From Anaerolineae bacterium (GTDB lineage: Bacteria > Chloroflexota > Anaerolineae > Aggregatilineales > Phototrophicaceae), in NCBI GenBank assembly GCA_015492875.1, contig WGEI01000329.1:1-5352 (forward strand): a stretch of 5,352 bases of DNA, written 5' to 3'. This document shows positions 1 to 5,169 of this stretch, piece after piece. Both the position numbers and the translations under genes were made by a program. A model generated the notes under the pieces. The model ran no database searches. It was given only the letters and a program-made list of their open reading frames with translations, and was not told the DNA's origin. Positions within the stretch are counted from its first letter, which is position 1; each line of letters begins with the position of its first letter.

Positions 1-160
1 CACCAGCATAACACCTGCATTTCAAAGTATACTACAAAATTAACTAATGCGTTACACCCCTTATCTCATAGGCCTGAACATATGTATCGTGATAGTGCTG
101 CCGCTGAAAGGCTATTGGGCTAACAAACAACCTTACATTTTGGCATTATCGATCAAAAGT

Positions 161-188
161 ATTATAACATGCTCGTCAATTGCGGCAA
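161..188 (-). promoter_or_regulatory. Possible leftward sigma-70-type promoter
   Basis: On the minus strand a perfect TATAAT (-10, positions 166-161) lies 16 bp downstream of TTGCCG (-35-like, 188-183, four of six consensus bases). Transcription would begin near 154 and run out of the left edge. No gene body is visible: ATG codons exist on the minus strand near 20 and 9, but neither has a convincing ribosome binding site. The sequence is AT-rich, so a chance match is quite possible. Confidence 0.3.
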
Positions 189-269
189 CGTAGTTAAGCA
201 CTTCAAATCTTCAATTCAAAAAAGTCAAAAAAATTTATCCCAAATAGTGGCTCATTAAGGGTCATGAAG

Positions 270-325
270 GGGCGAAAATGCATTAGATATCCCAACCTTA
301 AAATTTTGCGCAAAAGGGCGAAAAT
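270..325 (+). repeat. Two direct copies of GGGCGAAAAT upstream of dnaA
   Basis: The decamer GGGCGAAAAT occurs at 270-279 and again at 316-325 in the same orientation, 46 bp apart. The second copy ends 3 bp before the proposed -35 element of the dnaA promoter and directly follows the palindrome at 304-315. A related inverted sequence, ATTTTCGGGC (two mismatches), lies at 537-546. The placement fits binding sites for a transcription factor controlling dnaA. No known regulator's site is recognised, so the role is inferred. Confidence 0.4.
304..315. promoter_or_regulatory. 12-bp perfect palindrome (TTTTGCGCAAAA), possible operator
   Basis: TTTTGCGCAAAA reads identically on both strands and ends 13 bp upstream of the proposed -35 element. 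Perfect palindromes of this size next to a promoter are typical of sites for dimeric helix-turn-helix regulators. No other copy was noticed in the window. The operator role is inferred from position and symmetry only. Confidence 0.35.
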
Positions 326-328
326 CGG

Positions 329-357
329 TTGAGGAATTGGCGCGTTTGGTCTATAGT
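329..357 (+). promoter_or_regulatory. Probable dnaA promoter (-35 TTGAGG, -10 TATAGT)
   Basis: TTGAGG (329-334, four of six consensus bases) and TATAGT (352-357, five of six) are separated by exactly 17 bp, the optimal sigma-70 spacing. Transcription would start near 364, giving dnaA an untranslated leader of about 220 nt. No better-spaced pair was seen between here and the GTG start. The palindrome and one repeat copy sit just upstream. Confidence 0.5.
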
Positions 358-408
358 ATAGGGTACATACAGCCACATGCTTTGACGGCCTCATTTTTGC
401 CGCAGCGG

Positions 409-441
409 GCCGGTACTCAACCGGCAAACACCCCTGCCGGT
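409..441 (+). repeat. Mutually exclusive hairpins in the dnaA leader
   Basis: GCCGG (409-413) can pair with CCGGC (421-425) across a 7-nt loop. The segment ACCGGCA (420-426) can instead pair with TGCCGGT (435-441) as a 7-bp stem with an 8-nt loop. The two folds share 420-425, so they exclude each other. The 9-mer GCCGGTACT is also present twice, at 409-417 and 436-444. No poly-T run follows, so this is not a plain terminator. It could be a structural element of the leader or a repeated protein-binding site. Confidence 0.3.
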
Positions 442-476
442 ACTGGTGGCAAATAATAGGAACCAAGCGTTCCGCT

Positions 477-485
477 CGTGGATAA
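477..485 (-). promoter_or_regulatory. DnaA-box-like site (TTATCCACG)
   Basis: On the minus strand the sequence reads TTATCCACG, one mismatch (last base) from the classical DnaA box TTATCCACA. It lies between the proposed promoter and the dnaA start codon, where DnaA boxes commonly mediate autoregulation. A weaker look-alike, TTATCCCAA (two mismatches), is at 235-243 on the plus strand. A single box is thin evidence, and this DnaA may prefer a changed site because its recognition motif is altered. Confidence 0.4.
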
Positions 486-497
486 ACTGATTTTATG

Positions 498-546
498 AGA
501 CGGGGTCTACTTCAGCCCGGTAGCTTCAATTTCGCTATTTTCGGGC
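498..546 (+). other. Further stem-loops in the dnaA 5' leader
   Basis: AGAC (498-501) pairs with GTCT (505-508) over a GGG loop. GCCCG (515-519) pairs with CGGGC (542-546), enclosing TAGC (521-524) with GCTA (534-537). The ribosome binding site at 568-574 lies outside these stems. They are short and interrupted, so they may be structural noise. No known riboswitch or RNA family was recognised. Confidence 0.2.
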
Positions 547-567
547 AGTTTTAGGCCATAGCACACC

Positions 568-574
568 AGAAAGG
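568..574 (+). promoter_or_regulatory. dnaA ribosome binding site
   Basis: AGAAAGG ends 9 nt before the GTG at 584. An in-frame TAA at 575-577, just upstream of the GTG, excludes any longer protein, so this site fixes the start of dnaA at the GTG. Confidence 0.65.
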
Positions 575-583
575 TAAGCAACA

Positions 584-1975
584 GTGAACCCCCAACGGGC
601 TTGGGAAACAGCGTACCACCAATTAGAGATACAACTAGACCCTGCGAGTTTCAACACGTGGGTGCGTAATACGACTTTCCTAAGTTACGAAGGGAATGTG
701 TTCACCATTGGCGCTGCCAACGCCTATGCTTGCGAAATGCTGCAAGGCCGCTTCTACCGCAGTATCCAGCGTTTGGTCAGCGATGCTTACGGCCATCCAG
801 TCGAGTTGCGCTTCGTTCTGCACACCCCCAGCGTGGAAGATACCGAACCGGATGAACTTCCGCTACTCAAGCTGTTGCAGCAAAAAGAGCGGATGCCCGA
901 TTTACCCCCATCGCCTCTGCATCGTCAGGTAGAGCGGCCTGAGTATCGAGAATTAACCGGCCTCCCCCTGAAGCCGGAGATGACCTTCGAGCGCTTCATC
1001 GCCAATCAGGCGAATAAGCTCGCTTATCAAGCGGCGCTCTCTGTTGCCGAGTCGCCCGCAACGGCCTATAACCCGCTATTCATTTATGGCGATACGGGTC
1101 TCGGTAAAACGCACTTGCTTACGGCGATTGCCCATAAATGCCACCAGCAAGGCCTGCGCGTCATCTATACCACCGGCGAGGCCTTCACCAACGACTTGAT
1201 CGAAGCCATCCGCAACCGTACCAATGCCATGTTCCGCGAGCGCTATCGCTCTGCCGATGTGCTCCTCGTCGATGATATTCAGTTCATTAAGGGCAAGCAA
1301 AGCACGCAGGAAGAGTTCTTCCATACATTTAACGCCCTTGTGCAATTTAACCGCCAAGTTGTGCTCTCGTCCGATAAACACCCCAGCGAAATTGCTGCCC
1401 TAGAAGACCGCCTACGCACCCGTTTTCAGGGCGGGCTAGTGGTCGATTTGCAACCGCCAGAGCTAGAGACGCGCGTCGCAATTCTTCAAATGTGGGCGCG
1501 GGAAAGCGGCGTTTCCTTCAGCCAAGACGTGCTCTATATGATTGCAGAGAGCGCGCCCGCCAGCATTCGGGAGTTGCGCGGCTATTTTTTACAAATGGAG
1601 GCGAAGGCCAAACTTAACCCCACTGGCTTCACCCGTGATAGCGCCCAATTTGTGGTGGAAACCTACCGACGCCCCCGCCAGCAAGTCACCCCGAAACTGG
1701 TGATTGAGGCCACTGCGCGCGTTTATGGCCTCCAGCCAGAAGATTTAACCAGCAAGCGTCGTAGCCGCCAGATTAACCTAGCGCGGCAGGTGGCCATGTA
1801 CCTTGCTCGTGAAATCACCCATACCACACTCAGCCATATCGGCTTCCTGTTTGACCGCACCCATAGCACAGTGTTTCATAGCTGCAAAAAAATTACTGAG
1901 GCGCTAGCAGACGATGAAATTTTGCGCTTGCGTGTGGAGAAAATCCGCCGTACTATCCACGAAATGGTGGAGTAA
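584..1975 (+). CDS. dnaA: Chromosomal replication initiator protein DnaA
   Basis: DnaA is the AAA+ ATPase that binds DnaA boxes and melts the chromosomal origin so that helicase can load. The protein has 463 residues, normal for the family. Domain I (about 1-85) carries the conserved early Trp (W7). A short linker (about 86-128) follows. The AAA+ domain (about 130-345) shows Walker A GDTGLGKT (169-176), Walker B LLVDD (227-231), sensor I VVLSSD (259-264), the arginine finger in RTRF (R280) and sensor II R329 in SIRELRG. Domain IV (about 365-463) is the helix-turn-helix DNA-binding region. The GTG start is the first possible one, since an in-frame stop lies 9 nt upstream. Oddities are Asp in place of the usual second Gly of Walker A, G283 where E. 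coli has Trp after the arginine finger, and a changed recognition motif IGFLFDRTHSTVFHS (419-433): one residue shorter than E. coli, with T426 replacing D433, S428 replacing T435 and S417 replacing P423. All ATPase residues remain, so it should be functional. dnaN does not follow. It could be a second, divergent DnaA copy. Confidence 0.96.
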   Translation: MNPQRAWETAYHQLEIQLDPASFNTWVRNTTFLSYEGNVFTIGAANAYACEMLQGRFYRSIQRLVSDAYGHPVELRFVLHTPSVEDTEPDELPLLKLLQQKERMPDLPPSPLHRQVERPEYRELTGLPLKPEMTFERFIANQANKLAYQAALSVAESPATAYNPLFIYGDTGLGKTHLLTAIAHKCHQQGLRVIYTTGEAFTNDLIEAIRNRTNAMFRERYRSADVLLVDDIQFIKGKQSTQEEFFHTFNALVQFNRQVVLSSDKHPSEIAALEDRLRTRFQGGLVVDLQPPELETRVAILQMWARESGVSFSQDVLYMIAESAPASIRELRGYFLQMEAKAKLNPTGFTRDSAQFVVETYRRPRQQVTPKLVIEATARVYGLQPEDLTSKRRSRQINLARQVAMYLAREITHTTLSHIGFLFDRTHSTVFHSCKKITEALADDEILRLRVEKIRRTIHEMVE

Positions 1976-2012
1976 ACCTTTATCAGAGCCGCCTCGTCTT
2001 TTGAAAATGAAA

Positions 2013-2045
2013 AAGCGCCATGCTCTTCAGTTGAACATGGCGCTT
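2013..2045. terminator. Bidirectional terminator between dnaA and the PPC gene
   Basis: AAGCGCCATG (2013-2022) and CATGGCGCTT (2036-2045) form a perfect 10-bp stem. The 13-nt loop can pair further as TTC/GAA around AGTT. Read leftward the stem is followed by TTTTTCATTTTC, a good U-tract, so it should stop transcription of the secreted-protein gene strongly. Read rightward it is followed only by GGTTGTT, so dnaA termination here would be weaker. It sits between convergent genes, 37 bp after the dnaA stop codon. Confidence 0.8.
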
Positions 2046-2068
2046 GGTTGTTATAGATAAGCTTGAGC

Positions 2069-3073
2069 TTATTCGCTGAGTTTCTGAACGTTTACCGTGA
2101 ACTCGTTGCCGCTACCATAAGCGCTATAATCCAGTACAAATTCAACCTCGCCGCCAAAGGTGGCGGTATAGCCCACGCCCAACAAGCTAATATCATTCAC
2201 GCTGGCGCCAGGGCCAAAGAGCGAGCCATCGCGGATTTCCAGACGGTAGCTCACATCGGTAGAAGCGCTTGAGATGGTGATGATATATGAAGCGCCAGAT
2301 TCCGTATTCATCGTGAATACTTCAGCCTCGTTCAATTCGCCCAGCGTCACGGTCACACCCGCTTCATCGACGAACAATTGCTCTGTCGTTTCGATATTCA
2401 GGCTGATGTTGCCGGTGAGTTCGCGGTCGAATAGTGGCGAGACCGTCACCAAGTATGACCCGGTGTGAGGGAGCACCAAACGGCGGATATAGGGGTTCGT
2501 GCCGGGGCCATTGTCATCATCTTCGGCCACCTGCTCACCACTATTGAAGCTCAAGATAGAGATTTTTGTGTCTTCATCATTATTGCTAAGTGCCCAGATA
2601 TTGACCACATCGCCGGCTTTACCCTCAAACACGGCATAAACGGGGTTTGCACCATTAGCGAGCAATTCTACCGAGCCATCCACCGTCGCAGCTACTGGGG
2701 TGACTTGTTGCGCTTCCAGCGTATAAGTCCCGCTCGGCTCGCCACTCCACGAAGTTACCCGCAGGATATAATCGCCACCTTCGGCAACGGGGAAGGCTAA
2801 CAGCGCATTGCGCCCTTCGCCGCTATCATCATCTTCAGCAACGAGGTTACCGTTACTGTCGTACACTTCAATTTTGGCATCAAAATCATCAGAGTTCAGC
2901 GCGAAAACGAATAAATCCCCCGCTGTTGCGCTGAAGCTATATTGCGCATTAGATGCTTCCAACGTGCCAGTATATATTTCACCGGGCACAATGGTTTCTT
3001 GTGCTAGCGTCGGAATTGCCGCTAGTACCAAAACCAGGGCTAAGAAAGCAACTAATAGGCGTTTGTAATTCAT
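2069..3073 (-). CDS. Secreted protein with three PPC-like beta modules
   Basis: The 334-residue product begins with a clear Sec signal peptide: K4 and R5, a hydrophobic core from about residue 6 to 21, and probable cleavage near PTLAQ (21-25). The mature part is three repeats of roughly 90-100 residues (about 31-123, 132-228 and 236-332) resembling the bacterial pre-peptidase C-terminal (PPC) beta-sandwich: each module ends in a G-x-Y/F-type strand (DYILRVTS, SYLVTVSP, FTVNVQ). Modules 1 and 2 carry an acidic loop, VAEDDDSGEG (78-87) and VAEDDDNGPG (182-191), likely to bind calcium; module 3 lacks it. There is no catalytic domain, lipobox cysteine or C-terminal anchor, so the protein is probably released or loosely surface-associated. 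PPC domains usually sit at the ends of secreted peptidases and may aid secretion or substrate binding. The ATG at 3073 is preferred over a TTG at 3106 because it follows a good ribosome binding site and starts directly at the signal peptide. The gene lies 56 bp after korA with no visible terminator between. Its specific function is unknown. Confidence 0.85.
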   Translation of the reverse strand: MNYKRLLVAFLALVLVLAAIPTLAQETIVPGEIYTGTLEASNAQYSFSATAGDLFVFALNSDDFDAKIEVYDSNGNLVAEDDDSGEGRNALLAFPVAEGGDYILRVTSWSGEPSGTYTLEAQQVTPVAATVDGSVELLANGANPVYAVFEGKAGDVVNIWALSNNDEDTKISILSFNSGEQVAEDDDNGPGTNPYIRRLVLPHTGSYLVTVSPLFDRELTGNISLNIETTEQLFVDEAGVTVTLGELNEAEVFTMNTESGASYIITISSASTDVSYRLEIRDGSLFGPGASVNDISLLGVGYTATFGGEVEFVLDYSAYGSGNEFTVNVQKLSE

Positions 3074-3081
3074 GGGTAAAA

Positions 3082-3091
3082 CCTTTCCTCT
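3082..3091 (-). promoter_or_regulatory. Ribosome binding site deciding the PPC gene start
   Basis: On the minus strand AGAGGAAAGG ends 8 nt before the ATG at 3073. This purine-rich site supports that ATG over the in-frame TTG at 3106, which would add 11 charged residues in front of the signal peptide. Confidence 0.7.
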
Positions 3092-3129
3092 GTATCGTAG
3101 ATTCAATTTAAGGGCGGGACGGCGGTAGT

Positions 3130-5007
3130 TTAATCCCCGCCATTATCCTTGCCCGTTAAAACCTCGTGAATACGCTGGTAAATCTCATTGATGGTGAAGG
3201 GGCGGCCTTTCACTTTGGGAAGCGCCTCAATATGGCTCATGCCATAGCGCCCGCGCAAGAGGAGCGTCAATTGCCCCATATTGAGTTCCGGTACAATCAC
3301 CCGCTCATAACGGCTCAAAATGTCCTGTAGGTCACGCGGTAGCGGGTTCAGGTGGCGCAGGTGCAAGTGGGCGACACTGCCGAGATTATCGCGCTGTGCT
3401 TCAACAACAGCCGTCCGCGCCGCACCATAAGGGCTGCCCCATGTGAGGATGAGCAGTTTGCCGCGCTTAGCCCCATAGACCTCTAGTGGCGGGATGATTT
3501 CCTGCAGGCGCTGCACTTTTTCCGCGCGGTCTTGGTGCATTTTCCAATCGTCATCCGGGTCATAGGACACATTGCCCGTACCCGGTTGCTTAGCCAAACC
3601 GCCCATACGGTGTTCCAGCCCTTTTATGCCGGGGATAGCCCACGGACGCGCCAGCGTCACCACGTCACGGGCATAAGGCAGGAATGGCTCATCATCCTCT
3701 TCGCGCGGTGCAGGGTGCTTCACCTCAATGGGTGCGATGCTATCGGGGTCAGGGATGCGCCACGGCTCAGAACTATTGGCCAAGAAACCATCCATCAGAA
3801 TGACGACAGGCGTCATCGCCCGCACTGCCCAGCGGAAGGCCTCAATCGCTGTATCGAAGCAATCGGCGGGGGATTGGGGCGCAATAATTGGAATGGGCGA
3901 TTCACCATTACGCCCGAACATCACTTGCAGCAGGTCTCCCTGTTCGGGTTTGGTGGGCATACCCGTGCTGGGGCCACCACGCTGCACATCGATAATCACC
4001 AGCGGCAGTTCTAGCATCATGGCGAGGTTCATCGCCTCGCTTTTCAGCGCGATGCCGGGGCCACTCGTTGCAGTCACTGCAAACGCGCCGCCGAACGACG
4101 CGCCGATAATACTGCCCATCGCTGCTATCTCATCCTCCGCTTGAAAAGTGCGGACATCGAAATGCTTCAATGGGGCGAGATAGTGAAGAATGTCGCTCGC
4201 CGGTGTAATCGGGTAACCGCCATAAAACAGCGGCTTATTCGCTTTTTGGGCGGCAGTCACCAAACCCAATGCCGCCGCTTGGTTGCCCGTCACTTTACGA
4301 TAGCGACCGGGCGGCAACACTGCCGGGCGGATGCGGTAACGGTGCTGGAAAATTTCCGCCGTTTCACCAAAGTGATAGCCCGCTTCTAAGGCGCGTGTGT
4401 TCGCCTCCGCAATGACCGGGCGCTTGCCAAACTTCTCTTTAATCCATTCCAATGTTGTAGTGAGCGGGCGGTCATAAATCCAGTAGGTCAACCCCAGCGC
4501 GAAGAAGTTCTTACTGCGGTCAACTTCCTTAGCGCTGAGTTCGTCCAGCCCTTCCTGGGCATTGCGGTTGAGCGTCGTTAATGGAATCGGATACACTGTG
4601 TAATGCTTCAGGCTGCCATCTTTGAGCGGATTACTGTCATAGCCGGCTTTTTGCAAGTTGGGACGGGTAAAAGCATCTTCATCAACGATAATCACCGCGC
4701 CCGGCTTCAAATCTTTGATATTCGCCGCCAGCGCTGCCGGATTCATCGCCACCAGCACATCGGGCGCATCGCCGGGAGTGTAAATGTCTTTACTAGATAA
4801 ATGCACCTGAAAGCCCGAAACGCCCGCTAATGTACCCGCAGGCGCGCGGATTTCTGCCGGATAGTCGGGCAGGGTGCTAATATCATTACCAAATACGGCG
4901 GAAGCATTGGTGAATTGTGTGCCCGTTAATTGCATACCGTCGCCAGAATCGCCAGCGAAGCGGATGACAACCTCTTCAACTTCTTCATATACAGGGGTGG
5001 TGGACAT
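3130..5007 (-). CDS. korA: 2-oxoacid:ferredoxin oxidoreductase, alpha subunit (gamma-alpha fusion)
   Basis: This is the alpha subunit of a CoA-acylating 2-oxoacid:acceptor oxidoreductase. With a beta subunit it converts a 2-oxoacid (probably 2-oxoglutarate) and CoA to acyl-CoA and CO2, reducing ferredoxin, or runs in reverse. It is cytoplasmic. The 625 residues match the fused type. The gamma domain (about 10-215) opens with FAGDSGDGMQ (17-26). The pyrimidine-binding alpha domain (about 240-415) has YPITP (265-269), the 2-oxoacid-recognition motif of these enzymes, followed by TSGPG (314-318) and RGGPSTGMPT (343-352). A segment with GLEHRMGGL and TGNVSYDP (463-484) typifies this subfamily. 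The C-terminal domain (about 515-620) contains VPELNMGQL (572-580). Only one cysteine (C383) is present, so no Fe-S cluster is expected here; the cluster and thiamine diphosphate belong to the beta subunit. The ATG at 5007 follows AAGAGG with a 7-nt gap. korB, normally adjacent, is not found on either side in the window. The family is secure; 2-oxoglutarate as substrate is likely but not proven. Confidence 0.93.
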   Translation of the reverse strand: MSTTPVYEEVEEVVIRFAGDSGDGMQLTGTQFTNASAVFGNDISTLPDYPAEIRAPAGTLAGVSGFQVHLSSKDIYTPGDAPDVLVAMNPAALAANIKDLKPGAVIIVDEDAFTRPNLQKAGYDSNPLKDGSLKHYTVYPIPLTTLNRNAQEGLDELSAKEVDRSKNFFALGLTYWIYDRPLTTTLEWIKEKFGKRPVIAEANTRALEAGYHFGETAEIFQHRYRIRPAVLPPGRYRKVTGNQAAALGLVTAAQKANKPLFYGGYPITPASDILHYLAPLKHFDVRTFQAEDEIAAMGSIIGASFGGAFAVTATSGPGIALKSEAMNLAMMLELPLVIIDVQRGGPSTGMPTKPEQGDLLQVMFGRNGESPIPIIAPQSPADCFDTAIEAFRWAVRAMTPVVILMDGFLANSSEPWRIPDPDSIAPIEVKHPAPREEDDEPFLPYARDVVTLARPWAIPGIKGLEHRMGGLAKQPGTGNVSYDPDDDWKMHQDRAEKVQRLQEIIPPLEVYGAKRGKLLILTWGSPYGAARTAVVEAQRDNLGSVAHLHLRHLNPLPRDLQDILSRYERVIVPELNMGQLTLLLRGRYGMSHIEALPKVKGRPFTINEIYQRIHEVLTGKDNGGD

Positions 5008-5014
5008 AAGAAAA

Positions 5015-5020
5015 CCTCTT
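5015..5020 (-). promoter_or_regulatory. korA ribosome binding site
   Basis: AAGAGG on the minus strand lies 7 nt upstream of the ATG at 5007, which fixes the korA start. I could not identify a convincing -35/-10 pair in the roughly 90 bp between here and the hairpin at 5102-5148. Confidence 0.65.
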
Positions 5021-5101
5021 GCCGAATAATCTCTGTTTAGGTTAATTCTGCCGCCGCTTTTGCTAATTTACTAGTCTAAATGAACTCGCCTAGCCTATCA
5101 T

Positions 5102-5148
5102 AAAAGCGGTTTGTGCGCTCAAAAAAGGGCGCGCATGGCGTTGCTTTT
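5102..5148 (-). terminator. Terminator-like hairpin after the CBS-domain gene
   Basis: The core hairpin pairs 5112-5120 (TGTGCGCTC) with 5127-5135 (GGGCGCGCA) over a loop of six A on the plus strand, nine pairs including two T-G wobbles. Outside it AAAAGC (5102-5107) can pair with GCTTTT (5143-5148). Read leftward from the CBS gene the structure ends in GCTTTTAT, a short U-tract. It would separate the CBS gene from korA. The stem is interrupted, so confidence is moderate. Confidence 0.5.
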
Positions 5149-5169
5149 TATGGGTTTTTTATAAAGACA

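Larger units (their letters stand above)
1..583. other. Non-coding region upstream of dnaA
   Basis: No reading frame here looks like a protein. The left part (about 1-350) is AT-rich, with A-tracts at 205-207, 218-223 and 227-233 (the last followed by TTT). These are roughly one helical turn apart and could bend the DNA. The right part (about 360-583) is more GC-rich and folds into several short hairpins. Listed separately are a rightward promoter, a leftward promoter candidate, a palindrome, a direct repeat and a DnaA-box-like site. Only one near-consensus DnaA box was found, so there is no support for calling this a replication origin. The stretch is best read as a regulatory region, possibly shared with a divergent gene whose body lies left of the window. 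Confidence 0.6.

Noticed and set aside
1..123. A frame open from the left edge to a stop at 121-123 on the plus strand, as a possible gene end.
   Set aside because: Only 40 codons in AT-rich DNA, with no recognisable domain; openness this short is expected by chance.
203..466. An 87-codon open frame on the minus strand upstream of dnaA.
   Set aside because: The predicted peptide is rich in Pro, Arg and Cys with no family resemblance. It overlaps the promoter, palindrome and hairpins of the dnaA control region, and nothing supports its start.
1..583. Replication origin (oriC) beside dnaA.
   Set aside because: Only one near-consensus DnaA box and one two-mismatch look-alike were found; origins usually have a cluster. 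AT-richness alone is not enough.
584..1975. dnaA as a pseudogene, because of the altered signature in domain IV.
   Set aside because: The frame is intact at normal family length with all ATPase motifs, and the shortened signature still keeps the key Arg and His, so change rather than decay is more likely.
2063..3068. Several open frames on the plus strand opposite the PPC gene.
   Set aside because: They lie antisense to a gene with a clear signal peptide and domain pattern, and their translations show no family features.
3074..3106. TTG at 3106 as the start of the PPC protein.
   Set aside because: It would place 11 extra residues in front of the signal peptide, while the ATG at 3073 has a strong ribosome binding site at the right distance.
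3532..4800. Open frames of up to 160 codons on the plus strand opposite korA.
   Set aside because: They are antisense to a highly conserved enzyme; the translations are rich in His, Arg and Cys and resemble shadows, with no convincing ribosome binding sites.
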